Assembly: GCA_903813345.2 (NCBI GenBank)
Contig: CAIIXF020000006.1
Span: forward strand, 1,552,001-1,616,000
DNA: 64,000 nucleotides
Direction of reading: 5' to 3'
Source: Owenia fusiformis
Taxonomy: Eukaryota > Annelida > Polychaeta > Sabellida > Oweniidae
In this document: one piece after another, positions 12,046 through 24,085 of the stretch
Numbering within the stretch: the first letter of the stretch is position 1
Layout: every line of letters begins with the position of its first letter
Translations under genes and position numbers: made by a program
Notes under the pieces: model-generated
What the model saw: the letters and a program-made list of their open reading frames with translations, nothing else
Told to the model about the DNA's origin: nothing
Database searches by the model: none

Positions 12046-13275
12046 AGTTACCATGGCAACCGTGGAATGGGTAAAAATGAGAGCAAAAAACACCCAGACC
12101 CGCCATAATGGCACTAATTTTCAAAATATTTCGAGACATACAAATTTTCTTAAACTTTTATATCATCTAGAACACTTCTAGACAACAAAAATATCAAACA
12201 TTGGGGGAAGGTTTATCACTTCAATTTTTGCAAGCCTTGGTCAAATTAAAGCTACGAAAAAAGCACTCATTTTCACTTTAGAATCACCTATTATCGCCCA
12301 AATGGCTATATGTTGTCCAGGTCGCCATGTTAAAAGTAGAATTAGAATGCTCTTCAGACAATGTTTGATAGCTTTCCTTTATCACGGAACAAAGATCTTT
12401 GCACTGGTATGCCCATTACCATGAGATAATGCACGTGACCCACCATGGTTTGGGACCATTATTTCTTAAACATTGGATTGAAAATGATGTAATTTATATA
12501 AATGATATTGTTAAAGATGGAATGTTATGTTCATATAATGTCATAGTTCAAAAAGTACAGCGCAATGGACAAACCATGCTGCAGTATAATATTTTAAAAG
12601 CATGTGTTAAACAAGAGTTAATTACAAAGTATGGAGATGAAGAGAATAATAACAACTTGAGATTTGTAAATAGAGAATTATGTAAATCAGATTCAAAGTA
12701 TATATACGATCAGAGTTAGTCTTGGCAAGAAAATGTGATATTAAATATGAAAATACATTGATAAGTAAGGATGTGTGGAACACACTTTTTAATTGTACAA
12801 AAGATAATAAACTCAAAATTATCCAATGGAAGATTATCCATAAAATTTATCCAAGTGGCAAATATCTAAAACCGTGTAAAATACAAGATTCAGATAAATG
12901 TAAATATTGTGATAATGAAATTGATGATGATATGCATTATTTTGTGAAGTGTAAAGAAGTTTTAAATATTTGGAACACCTGTGATTGTAATTGTCTCAGT
13001 GATAAACAAAAACTTGGTATTGGAAATTTCGCACAAGAAAAATATTTTAAAAGTGTGATTATAAAAAAAGCTATTCATATGTTTAAATGTGATCTGCTGA
13101 ATGAGCAGGAAACTTTGAAAATGATATGTAATAGGGAAAAATCATTTTACAACATGTAACCTTTATATGTAAATGTATTAATTGTACTGTATATATAAAA
13201 AAAATGGTGGGTTTGGGTGCTTTTTTGCTCCCATTTTTTACCCCATTTCTACGGTTGCCATGGCAACTATTAGGC
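12046..13275. mobile_element. inverted-repeat element containing a LINE fragment
   Basis: A roughly 65-bp sequence starting at ACCATGGCAACCGT (12049) and continuing through GAGCAAAAAACACCCA recurs inverted at about 13203-13275. The pair brackets the LINE remnant below. Either the LINE tail inserted into a DNA element, or the ends were formed around it. Confidence 0.55.
12399..13159 (+). pseudogene. LINE (L1/Tx1-like) reverse transcriptase 3' fragment
   Basis: Two overlapping-region ORFs in different frames (12399-12719 and 12722-13159) together resemble the C-terminal end of L1/Tx1-type non-LTR retrotransposon proteins. The first has a PLFLKHWIENDVIYINDIV stretch. The second has IIQWKIIHKIYPSGKYL followed by the zinc-binding CKYCDNEIDDDMHYFVKC pattern (C-x2-C...H-x4-C) of the zf-RVT domain and a terminal Trp nearby. 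The reverse transcriptase and endonuclease parts are absent, so this is a 5'-truncated copy with at least one frameshift. It is inactive. Confidence 0.7.
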
Positions 13276-13599
13276 TTTGGTAACCATGCCAACTTGATTT
13301 TTGAAGGACATCCACCAGAGAGTAGTTGGGCCAGGTTTGATGGAAAATAGGCCTGGTTTGATATGCTGGCAGTGAGGCTGATTGTGGCAAGTAGTGAAAC
13401 GGCAAAACAATGGTGGAGTCTTGTACTATAATTTTAAAATAGAGCTCTCCAAGAGAAATATTATCATGTAATGCAACAGGTAACTTATGTAAACAAATTT
13501 TTAAATTGATGTCATCTTTTTTGAATTATCTGAAATAAAAAAAGAATTTTAAATATAAAACAAGAACACAAATGTGTACAAAATGTCCCCACCAAGTGG

Positions 13600-14500
13600 T
13601 GATCCCGTGAAATGGTTATCCTGAAAATGAGTAGACAAGACTTTACCAACACAATTTGAGGACGGAAAATCCAAAGTGGCCACCTTAAAATTTACCCAGA
13701 ATGCAAAAATTTAGTCAGTTCTAGATTTTCATACTAAGAACCCCTGAACCCCTGAAAATTTGAAATTGATCCGTCACACAGTTAACCAGAAAACATGTAA
13801 ACAAGACTTTACAGACAAGATTTCAGGATGGAAAATCCAAAATGGCTGCCTTGACATTTACCCAGAATGTCAAAAAACTAATCTGTTTGTAGATTTTCAT
13901 ACTAAGAATCATCCCTGAAAATATGAAATTGATCTACCAAACGGTTCACCTGAAAACGGGTAGACAAGACTTTACAGACAAGATTTTAGGACAGAAAATC
14001 CAAAATGGCTGCCTTACATTTACGCAGAATGCAAAAAAAGTAATCAGATGTAGATTTTCATACAAAGAATCATCCCTGAAAATTTGAAATTGATCTATCA
14101 AACCGTTCTCCTAAAAACGCGTAGACAAGACTTTACAGGCAAGATTTTAAGACGGAAAATCCAAAATGGCTGCCTTGACATTTACCCAGAATGCAAAAAA
14201 ACTAATCAGTTCTAGATTTTCATACTAAGAATCATTCCTGAAAATTTGAAATTGATCTACGAAACGGTTCACCTGAAAACGAGTAGACAAGACTTTACAG
14301 ACAAGATTTTAGGACGGAAAATCCAAAATGGCTGCCTTGACATTTACCCAGAATGCCAAAAAACTAATGAGATCTAGATTTTTATACTAAGAATCATCCC
14401 TGAAAATTTGAAATTGATCCACCAAACGGTTCACCTGAAAACGCGCAGACAAGACTTCACAGACAAGATTTTAGGACCGAAAAATCCAAAATGGCCGACA
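13600..14500 (+). repeat. about 162-bp tandem repeat, about six copies
   Basis: The marker ATCCAAAATGGCTGCC recurs near 13838, 14001, 14162, 14324 and 14487 (spacing 161-163), with a diverged copy near 13674. Each unit holds TAGACAAGACTTTACAG and TCATCCCTGAAAAT. It is unrelated to the 135-bp array except for the AAAATGGCYGCC motif. Confidence 0.85.
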
Positions 14501-14970
14501 ATAAAAAAGTCCTTATGAGTTTTTGCTGATTTCTTTTTACAAAATTATCACATATAACTACTGTTAACAATAAAGTAGGCTTTTACAGCAAAGTACATCT
14601 GAAATTATCTATAAAGCTACTAAATAGTTAAAGTATGAAAACTCAAAAACACCATTCAATATGATACAAAGTATTATCGCGCGCTAACTTTTCTTAAGAC
14701 ATTCAAAATGGCTGACATGACTGAGCTAGCAGGTCCAAAACCTGATCAGATCTAGAATGAAGTGAGCTGAACAAGATGTTAAAGTTTTAAAAGCAACTGT
14801 GAAGCAGTTTTTCTTAAAGTTTGCAGACAAGGATTTTAGCATTTGACTTCAAAATGGCCGACAGGAAGTAGGTATCGAGTTAATTTTTTTTCATCCACAT
14901 CTGTATGCACTCATAAGTTATCCCTGAAAATTTGAAGGTGATATCTGTAGCGGTTTTGGAGAAAACTGCC

Positions 14971-15034
14971 GGACGTACGGACAGACGGACAGACAGACGG
15001 ACAGACAGACGGACAGACAGACGGACAGACGGAC
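14971..15034 (+). repeat. (GGACAGAC)n microsatellite
   Basis: Alternating GGACAGAC and AGACGGAC units over about 60 bp. On the minus strand they give Ser/Val/Cys/Pro-rich ORFs that are artefacts. Confidence 0.9.
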
Positions 15035-15079
15035 GCGCCTAGGCCGACAATATGGCCCCACACTATGTGGTGGGGACAT

Positions 15080-15931
15080 AAAAAGGAATGCAATACAAAG
15101 AGAGAATTGTATAATAATCACAAACTTTTAATAAATACATGCTGGTATAAAGTAAAAAAAAAAAGTGGAGTCATACCATACGATTTTACACAGGACGCAG
15201 TTGTGAAAACAAAATGGCAAAAAGCTTTTGAACTTTTAGGATTATATCTAAAGGTAGAGTATACCATTGACAGTGCTGACTTTGCCTGCCCTGGGCTGCC
15301 ACTGAAGAACTTGAATATTTCTCTGACTCCCAAAACTAAAGTATGTATCACAAGAAAGTCTAGACAATAGGCTACTTAGTCGTCTAGACACTGCCGTCTG
15401 CCTAACATTCCTATCTTTGCATCAATCTCTAGATCATATTCGCAGACATTCTGGCGGCCGTGAGAGATCTCGGCATGTCAAACTTGAATTGGTATATTCA
15501 GAACGAATTAAAATATTAGGCTCGCTTTTTAACAGACCAACTACAATAAATTATTTTTTGATAATTATATAAAATCATATCTGATACTCAGAGACTCTAT
15601 TAGGAGGTTTATTCACCATTTTAATTTTTCTCTCTCTTGTTTTCGAAAGATTATGTTACACATATAGTTTGACATCTAGACTACCCCATAGCTACAAAAA
15701 TTCAACACGTTTGTGAAAAATACTTCTTCAACATTTTACAATTTAAAACTGTAAACTACCCACTCAATGGGAAGAAGCACTACCTTAGACATGATAGGAG
15801 CTGCAGTATCAGTCGTACGACGACGACTAAACTTCCAAGGTAGGCTAGTTAATTTCTTTGCTGTTTTTGATTTTTTGCCAATTTTGAACTTCAATTTGGG
15901 ACTTTTCTTGAACTTGTGGATGTCTCAAATA
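15080..15931. other. no gene identified
   Basis: There is one plus-strand ORF near 15065-15370 with a Trp/Lys-rich N-terminal half. It has no domain I recognise and the end of the previous element runs into it. The rest is AT-rich and unassigned. Confidence 0.3.
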
Positions 15932-16304
15932 CAGGCCTGTCAACCTGGGAGCACCTAAATAAGTAACTTACAAATGTTGAACATCTTCCTTCAAATTGTG
16001 AACACCTGGTCCAAATCTAAACACCTTGGTCCTTACTCACTTCGAGAGCCATGTTTATCACGGTTAGATTTTGAAACTTATGGCTCTCAAACGGAGAAGT
16101 GAACAGCTGATCAATAGTGACCTTTGAAATTGAATTAAGTCGATCCGCGGCTTACTTTTGGTCTCTAACTGTGTCTTACATCAGTATCATCAATCCGTGT
16201 AAGTATTGGAGCGCTGGAGTACTTCTCATTGAGCTGTCCAAATGCTCCGTGGGAAAGCTATTATATCAAAATCCAAATAGCTTTCGCAGGAAGTAACTTG
16301 GTCC

Positions 16305-17418
16305 TAGTGTTGTCGCGATTAAAGCGGCTCTAAGGTCTGTGGAGAGAAAAATGGAGAAATTTTACCTTTTCTGAGCTATCGGGGCGAAGTTTGGTCTAAC
16401 ATCTTCTTCCTTATTCCTATTTTATAAAAATGTATGCATATGGCAATATTCATCAACCAGTAGAACTGGCAAATCATTTAGAATCTACAATTCCATACAA
16501 GGAGTCCCACTCATAGATTTTTTCAAATTCTTTCCAAGTCGAAGTTGAAACACCTAGCCGGTGAAATTGAAACTAATTTTTCTGGCCGCTCGAATCGATA
16601 AAATCTCTGACAGTGTGAGTCTTTTTATGAAAACTTTCTTATAGAAAACACTTGACGATTATAAAAAAGCATTAAAATTTGAAACTGAAGCGTTATTTGA
16701 AATAAAAGTGAAAAAAAATTGCAACGACAGAGAACAAACTTCCGGTTTAATAAAAAATGGCGGACACGAAAGGAGAAAGGAAGACAAAAAATTGGAGGAT
16801 TTTCCTTTGCCATTATCGATCGATATAAGGTATGTGCACAAATTCTAGTTGCATACATGGAAAATAGATACATTTTTTAAGGCAACAATATATTTAAAGC
16901 TTTCATTTTACGATAGGCCCAGGATCATTGGATACGACTCGGCAGTCGATAATCCCATAATCGATACACCGCGATGTACATGTACATCGCCAAAGCTGAT
17001 TCTGGCGATGCATCGATGTCTGAAACAAAACATCCATGTTTTTAAAAAAAATTAATTTGCTAAAAATCACTCTTTCTTATCTTATTTTGACGCAAATCGT
17101 TTACCTTTCTCATGTCTTATTTCATTTTCCAATGTTTTCTGATATTCTTTCGCTTTAAAACTGTTTTAGCTAGTCGAAATGAACCATTTATCTAAAAAAA
17201 ATTACTTTACTTTCATTTCACCGTTACTAGAAGTTCCCGGATGTACCAGCGTATTCTTATTAATTTGTTCTGTTCGGTATTTTAGTGCATTAGCATTCAG
17301 GATTTCAGTGCACTTTTCTCTGACTTTTTCTCGATGTACATCGTGATGTGCATCGATGTTTACTAACTGAAAATTGCCGATGCATCGATGTACGATAAAT
17401 CACATCGTGACAACACTA
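16305..17418. mobile_element. hAT element, non-autonomous, perfect 8-bp duplication
   Basis: The ends are TAGTGTTGTCGCGAT and ATCGTGACAACACTA, an imperfect inverted repeat of the hAT TAGNG/CAGTG type. The flanks are CTTGGTCC at 16297-16304 and 17419-17426. Eight-base duplications are diagnostic of hAT. The interior has several CATCGATG/TGTACATCG strings near the right end and no transposase. Confidence 0.85.
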
Positions 17419-17948
17419 CTTGGTCCAAATTTCGACGGGGGAGACAAAAAATTTAAAGCAAATGCATGACATGCAATTTGCATAAAAATTCTGAATGAAA
17501 TGTGTAAGATTTTTTCAGCACTCCTCTTTTGATGTTTTGCCTTTCATTTCAAGTTGGATGTTCTTCTCTTGAACCACGTTTGCTCCTGTAATTATTCACT
17601 TCTTCACCTCTTTAAATTGTGATTCAAATTGGTTGATCAAATTTTTGGACTTTGACCTCAAATTCGAATATAAATATTTTTTTAGAAAAATACTGACTCA
17701 TTATTATATTTTTAAAAGTCTTTCAAATAAAGTGAAATGAAGCCAAAATCAGCTCAAATTATGCGATGTCGTAAAATGGCGTGACTGGAATATGATGCAA
17801 TCACCTGTGACGTCAGACACTTATTGCCACATTAACAACTAAACAAACGATTAATATAGACTTCACTGATTTGTTTAAAGATCCTTTGCATCATTTGTAA
17901 CGTCATAAACATGTTACCCAACCAACAACTAAACAAATAACAAATAAG

Positions 17949-18157
17949 CAGGCCCGTAGCCAGGGGGGTTCGCAGGGTTCTGGCGAACCCCCCCCCCCCC
18001 TGGCCAAAAATTCTTTCAAAATCATGCAGTTTTTCACCATTTTGAGCACTTCTCAAGTGATTTTAGCCATATTTGGGCCAAAATTGTCAAATGTGAACCC
18101 CCCCGTGGAAATTTTTGAAAACTGAACCCCCCTTGGCAAATCCTGGCTACGGGCCTG
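17949..18157. mobile_element. CAGGCCCGTAGCC element, copy 2
   Basis: CAGGCCCGTAGCCAGGGGGG at the left and TCCTGGCTACGGGCCTG at the right, with a poly(C) run and AAAATTGTCAAA-type interior shared with copies 1 and 4. Confidence 0.65.
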
Positions 18158-18682
18158 AATAATCATATAGGTTTGTTCAGTGCCATGCTCTTGAATCAGT
18201 TTTAAACAGGGATAATCAACAGATATATGAGAGGGTCAGGCATTTTTTTACTAGGAGACCTCAACTCGAGGAGTTTGCTGCATTTCCTTGTTGCTTGACT
18301 ATAATCAGAAAAAATGTGTATTTGCGTGACATGTTAATCTGTCATGTCAAAAAAACCCGGCTTGGCCTCAGTAAATGCATGACAAATACGCAAATTGCTG
18401 GACAGTTGACAGGCCTGCATTTATCTTTGTAACTAAATAATGGCTCGGCTTGTATAAATTCTTGATTTTGTGATTGATTATTCACGGCTGAAACAGAAAT
18501 ACTGAATTCAACTGCTTGCTTTATTTTTACCAAATATTCAGCTGCCTCTATACCGATCAATGGTGGTTTTAATGGAAAGTAATGAATAAATAAGATGAAA
18601 TATGAAAAATGTGTACACCTGGAAATCAGCCATTTGTTCACCTTCATTGGGAAATCTCCGGATACTTTAAGGAATAAAGAAT

Positions 18683-19671
18683 CACAGGCTGGTATCGAAA
18701 TATTTGTCCGCTGTAACGGAGCATGCTATTTTTCATAAAAACACTAAGAATACTTCACGATTTATTTTTTAACTCATATCTTTCGTTATACAAAATTACT
18801 TACTCCATGCAATGGATATATCATTTGCGGGTAACTTTCACTTCTGTTTGAAGTCCAATTACGTTGGGAAGCAGGGCACGCCTTAAGCGTCGGACAGCTG
18901 GTCATTATCTGGTTACTTTTGATACTGACCAGTTGATTTTTTCACTAGGTATAGGAAAATAACATTCTAACTGGTCAGTAATGCCTTTTTGACCAGCAGC
19001 TCTGGAATCCTTAGGGCATACACTGTTGGGAAGAAAAGCTATTGAAAATGGCGCCGGAGTATCATACTTCAAAATGTACCATTTCTTGTTTAACTTTCTA
19101 ATGGCACGATATAGTGACACGATAATATTTACACATGGTTTCAGCATAACTATGAAGGTATAAATGAGATTTTGATGTATTTGGTCTTTTTAATTCTTTT
19201 ATAAAAAATAATGTTTAATTGTTTTGTCCGCTGTGACGGAGCAGTTGCAAATTTGAACTGTGAAAATGCTCCGTCACAGCGGACATAAAATATTAATATT
19301 ATTTTTTTATAAAAAAATTAAAAAGACCTAATGCATTAATATCTCATTAATACATTCAGAGATATACTGAAAATATATGTTAATATTATCGTGTCACTAT
19401 ATCATGCCATTAAAAAGTTAAAAAAGAAATGGTTCATTTTAGAGTTTGATACTCTGGCGCCATTTTCAATAGATTTTACTCCTAGCGTTATTGGACTTCA
19501 AACAGTAGTGAAGGTTACACGCAAATGATATATCCATTGCATGGAGTAAGTTATTATCTTTGATATAACGAAACATATGAGTTAAAAAATAAATCGTGAA
19601 GCATTCTTAGTGTTTTTATGAAAAATAGCATGCTCCGTCACAGCGGACAAATCTTTCGATACCAGCCTGTG
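18683..19671. mobile_element. palindromic CAC...GTG element, 5-bp duplication AGAAT
   Basis: It starts CACAGGCTGGTATCGAAA and ends with its inverse. AGAAT flanks both sides (18678-18682 and 19672-19676). The two halves mirror each other through most of the 989 bp, with an inner hairpin at 19227-19285 around TTGTCCGCTGTGACGGAGCA. It is non-coding. A CAC start with 5-bp duplication fits Transib-like transposition. Confidence 0.8.
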
Positions 19672-19679
19672 AGAATCCT

Positions 19680-19819
19680 GTATCATTCTATATTGTAAAT
19701 ATAAAAGCATGAGTGTATGTACTAACCCGTACACATAATGCACAAAGGCGAAGCCTGATTGCATCATCAGAATGGGTTAGTACATACACTCATGCTTTTA
19801 TATTTCCAATATGATACAT
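19680..19819. mobile_element. small palindromic MITE
   Basis: AATATAAAAGCATGAGTGTA...CTAACCC is mirrored across a roughly 40-bp loop, and the ends read TGTATCAT and ATGATACA. It directly follows the target duplication of the preceding element. Confidence 0.65.
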
Positions 19820-19895
19820 GATTCTTTATTGCAATTCAAACATGACTGGGGTCAATGATGAAGTTGAACAGTTCACCATGTACATCTTCAAGGTT

Positions 19896-20746
19896 CACCC
19901 TATGCAGACAGAGCCTGTGGGAAATATTGGGTGCGGAGCAAATGAGCGGAGGGTGCGGAGCTAATACGGTTATTTTTGAATTTAAATTTGGGATATTTCT
20001 GAAACTAAGCCGTTTTGGGACTTCAAATATACCAAGATATGTGTATTTGACACCAAATATCTATACAATTGTGAAAATAGTAGCGCAATTCATTCTATAG
20101 CGACGCAGTGTGCCTTAAACCGTTCCCAGACCTATATATTTTGAAATTATCCTTTTAATACTGAGTCCCCAGCATTCATAAAAAATGGTGTTCAAGGTGC
20201 ACTATCCATATAAATTATTTTTGCATCTTGGAAGCCAGGCAGTATCTGTGTGATTTTATAAAAATTCGGAAATTTTTTCAGATATGAGCCCCCTCTAAAT
20301 ATTGGGTGCGGAGCAGCTCCATAAACGTAGCTCCGCACCCAATATTTAGAGGGGCTCATATCTGAAGAACATTTCCGAATTTTTATAAAATCACACAGAT
20401 ACTGCCTGGCTTCCAAGATGCAAAAATAATTTGCATGGGTAGTGTATCTTGAACACCATTTTTTATGAATGCTGGGGACGCAGTATTAAAAGGATAGTCT
20501 CAAAATATATAGGTCTGAGAAATGTTTAAGGCATACTGCGTCGCTATAAAATGAATTGCACTACTATTTTCACAATTTTATTGATATTTGGTGTCAAATA
20601 CACATATCTTGGTATATTTGAAGTCCCAAAACGGCTTAGTTTCAGAAATATCCCAATTTTAAATTCAAAAATGACCGTAAGCTCCGCACCCTCCGCTCAT
20701 TTGCGCCGCACCCAATATTTCCCACAGGCTCTGTCTGCATAGGGTG
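19896..20746. mobile_element. palindromic CAC...GTG element, 5-bp duplication AGGTT
   Basis: It starts CACCCTATGCAGACAGAGCC, ends with the inverse, and is flanked by AGGTT (19891-19895 and 20747-20751). It is a near-perfect palindrome of 851 bp centred at about 20323, with GGGTGCGGAGC motifs near both ends and at the centre. It is non-coding. Confidence 0.85.
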
Positions 20747-20751
20747 AGGTT

Positions 20752-21204
20752 GCTGTCTTTGAAGAAATTAAGTTTTTGGAAAAGTTTATTATTTAGAAAT
20801 ACTCAATAGGGGTGATGGGTTACAATTGATATCCATTTGAAAACTATTGAGAAGGTTTTGTTTGTCAAAATATCTAAGGAAATGGAATAATTAATTTGAT
20901 GCAGAAAAATTATGAAGAATTAGTTGAAAAGAACACATGGATGATTCGCTTTCACCCCCTTTTAAAGAATATCCCTGCTCAACTCATGCATATATCAAAG
21001 ATTAAATGCACAGCAAAATCATTTTTGTGCATATATCAATCAATTAACACACTGAAATCCTTTAAGCTGAGACACACTTGGCATGTTTGAATTACTGTTA
21101 AACCACCAATTTAGTTTCTCAAAGAGGCAGCTGAAACTTTCCGTAGTTTCACAAGTTTTTCAAAAAATTTCCCAATTTGAAAGGCTTATTGCTTTTTACA
21201 AATA
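20752..21204. other. no gene seen
   Basis: Unassigned AT-rich interior sequence between a palindromic element and the right arm of the 21.5-kb element. Confidence 0.3.
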
Positions 21205-22430
21205 CCTGGCGACCATTTTGAAAAATGGTGACCATTTTTACATTTTTTACTATAACTCAAAAAGTAGTAGAGCGATTTTGTCCATATTTTATATGTGAAT
21301 ACTATAAGCATGGCACACTGTCTAATGACACTTTGGGTAGTAGGCGACCATTTTGAAAAATGGCGACCATTTTTACATTTTTTACTATAACTCAAAAAGT
21401 AGTAGAGCGATTTTGTTCATATTTTATATGTGAATACTATAAGCATGGCACACTGTCTAATGACGCTTTAGGTAGTAGGCGACCATTTTGAAAAATGGCG
21501 ACCATTTTTACATTTTTTACTATAACTCAAAAAGTAGTAGAGCGATTTTGTTCATATTTTATATGTGAATACTATAAGCATGGCACACTGTCTAATGACA
21601 CTTTGGGTAGTAGGCGACCATTTTGAAAAATGGTGACCATTTTTACATTTTTTACTATAACTCAAAAAGTAGTAGAGCGATTTTGTCCATATTTTATATG
21701 TGAATACTATAAGCATGGCACACTGTCTAATGACACTTTGGGTAGAAGGCGACCATTTTGAAAAATGGCGACCATTTTGACATTTTTTACTATAACTCAA
21801 AAAGTAGTAGAGCGATTTTGTTCATATTTTATATGTGAATACTATAAGCATGGCACACTGTCTAATGACACTTTGGGTAGAAGGCGACCATTTTGAAAAA
21901 TGGCGACCATTTTTACATTTTTTACTTTAACTCAAAAAGTAGTAGAGCGATTTTGTTCATATTTTATATGTGAATACTATAAGCATGGCACACTGTCTAA
22001 TGACACTTTGGGTAGTAGGCAACAATTTTGAAAAATGGTGACCATTTTTACATTTTTTACTATAAATCAAAAAGTAGTAGAGCGATTTTGTTCATATTTT
22101 ATACGTGAATACTATAAGCATGGCACACTGTCTAATGACGCTTTGGGTAGTAGGCGACCATTTTGAAAAATGGCGACCATTTTTACATATTTTACTATAA
22201 CTCAAAAAGTAGTAGAGCAATTTTGTTCATATTTTATATGTGAATACTATAAGCATGGCACACTGTCAAATGACACTTTGGGTAGAAGGCGACCATTTTG
22301 AAAAATGGCAACCATTTTTACTTTTTTTACTATAACTTGAAAAGTAGTGGAGCGATTTTGTTCATATTTGGTATGTGAATACTATAAGCATGGCACACTG
22401 TCTATTGACACTTTTGGTAAAAGGCAGCCA
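21205..22430 (-). repeat. 135-bp tandem array, right arm, 9 copies
   Basis: The marker TGGCACACTGTCTAATGAC (or a close variant) falls at 21311, 21446 and so on to 22391, each 135 bp apart. The unit is the inverse of that in the left arm. There are six copies fewer than on the left, so copy number changed independently in the two arms. Confidence 0.9.
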
Positions 22431-23796
22431 TTTTTCAAAATGACCACCATTTTTTACTCTTACTCGAAAAGTAGTGGAGCCATTTTGTTATTGGTAATGG
22501 GGAAGAGGGTTTGCACCCATCGTGCCTCCCCCCCCCCCCCGCCACACCAATGATCTTATACAAATGGTCACCCAAATACTTGAATTGGTGATTATTCTGA
22601 TATACATGTAACATTTTAATGTTTTTTTTTATATTTGCAAATCAAGGGTAAGGTAGATGATAAATATTATGTTGTGGCATACAGATTCATGAATTTAGTG
22701 TTCTTTGGCATTTGCTGCGCTATGGAGTTTGCATATTTCTAGTACTTTATTCAATTTACTGGACATAAGTGAATGATAAATGAACAAAAGGCACAATACA
22801 GAAAAGAAAATAATTTAAATTTTATTTGCTTATTTCAGGATGTATGGCATGGGTAATCAGCATGTCAAAAACATATAGATAGAATATGGTGGAATAACAG
22901 CAGGGAATAGATGGAAAAACAGATTGCATGTGGAATTGCCACAATACTTCACCGGTATTTATTGTGAAGAACAACTTTTATTTAATTCACTGGAAGGAGC
23001 TGTTGACATATGAACAATTAGGATGATAAATGATATGGAGAGCTTGAGGAATGACCACATTACTTCACCAGTGTTTATAGTACATATATATTAGCTGATT
23101 AAAAAATAAAAAGACATATGCAACATTAACAATAGGCATAATATATGATACAGGATGGCACACAAGGATTTATGTACATACTGCAAATCATATTCAAGGA
23201 TATTTAAATGATACCAGATGGAATGATGATTTGTGACAGTTGTGATTCTTATAGACCATGATGTGAGTCAACTCTGGAGATGCCCCCCCCCTCACACACA
23301 AACAATAGCATTTTGAATCAAGTGTGTACATGCCACCCCTCCCAATAAACTTTAGCAACATTTCAAAGATAAAAGACTGATGTTGATATAATTCAGTACA
23401 AAGAGGAAAAATGGAATTTTTTGCAAGGGTTAATATAGTATGGTAATTACATAGAGATACATGTATGTGATGGCTTGATAGCATATACTTTGATCAGCAT
23501 TAGTCAAGTTTTGAAATCACTTTATCCCGCAGCAAATTTTTTTACCAAGCGCTGGGATATGTCAGGTCTCAAACAATTATATCCCAGCGTTGTCAAAAAA
23601 AAAATTACGGGACAGTGGGTTTGAAAACCTGACTGTCCCGTAGCTCAGTGCTACAAAGTGCTCATACGGGATAAAGGTGTTTGACTTCGTGAATATCCCG
23701 CGAGCCCTATAAAATTACGTGACAAGTGTAACTTCGATTCATCATATCCCGATCTGTGAAAAACATTTGTCGGGGTCGGGACTAATAATCAGATCT
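22431..23796 (-). repeat. unique part of the right terminal inverted repeat
   Basis: Mirror of 2281-3650, including the poly(C) tract, the CGCTGGGATATGTCAGG segment and the terminal CGGGACTAATAATCAGATCT. Confidence 0.8.
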
Positions 23797-23884
23797 TCAA
23801 AATGCACCAAGAATGTGTGGATAATGGGGAAAATACTGAATATTCAATGATAGTAGTAATATGAAATGATCAAATAATGTGGGT
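23797..23884 (+). pseudogene. rest of the mariner transposase remnant
   Basis: Beginning with the right copy of the 9-bp duplication, the frame continues from 2280 through Val-Lys-Met-His-Gln-Glu-Cys and ends at a TGA near 23860. The expected right mariner terminus is missing. Confidence 0.4.
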
Positions 23885-24085
23885 AATATGGGTATGTCGT
23901 GATACAAAACTCGAATTCTAAAAGTCGCCATTTTGTTTACTTCAAAATTTGAATCTTGAATTTTGGTCTTATTTCCAAACGAAAATTTCCCAAACTCACA
24001 AGAAATGATTGAGATATTGGTTCGAATCTTTTGAACTGTTTATTTTGAATTTAAAGTCGGTTTTAATTTCAGAAAAAATCGACAG
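23885..24085 (+). repeat. partial copy of the GGATTGGCTCC hAT-type MITE
   Basis: GGGTATGTCGTGATACAAAA through CGGTTTTAATTTCAGAAAA matches 39598-39780 in the same orientation with scattered differences. The terminal repeats themselves are absent. Confidence 0.65.

Larger units (their letters stand above)
13583..15079. mobile_element. ATGTCCCCACCA-ended element with tandem interior
   Basis: It begins ATGTCCCCACCAAGTGG and ends CTATGTGGTGGGGACAT, a short inverted repeat. The interior is a 162-bp tandem array (13600-14500), then unique sequence, then a (GGACAGAC)n microsatellite. No ORF with a domain was found. Confidence 0.55.
15932..18417. mobile_element. CAGGCCTGTCAAC-ended element interrupted by a hAT and a short repeat
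   Basis: The left end CAGGCCTGTCAACCTGGGA and right end CAGTTGACAGGCCTG are inverted. A related left end is at about 31323-31480 with the same CACCTAA...TTACAAATGTTG...CACC motif series. The element contains a hAT copy (16305-17418) and a CAGGCCCGTAGCC copy (17949-18157). I could not define a target duplication. Confidence 0.5.
2281..23796. mobile_element. 21.5-kb inverted-repeat transposon (MULE/Foldback-like), heavily nested
   Basis: Both ends read AGATCTGATTATTAGTCCCG inward and are flanked by the same 9 bp, TCAAAATGC (2272-2280 and 23797-23805). The left arm covers 2281 to about 5640 and the right arm about 21205-23796. Each consists of roughly 1.2 kb of unique terminal sequence followed by a 135-bp tandem array, in mirror orientation. 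Nine-base duplications with long inverted repeats are known for Mutator-like (MULE) and Foldback-type elements. I see no transposase ORF inside, so the copy is non-autonomous or its gene has decayed. The interior holds at least seven other repeats or elements. The insertion lies in a mariner transposase relic. Confidence 0.75.

Noticed and set aside
2281-23796. Polinton/Maverick interpretation of the large inverted-repeat element
   Set aside because: No DNA polymerase B, integrase, ATPase or capsid ORF is visible, and the duplication is 9 bp rather than the 6 bp usual for Polintons.
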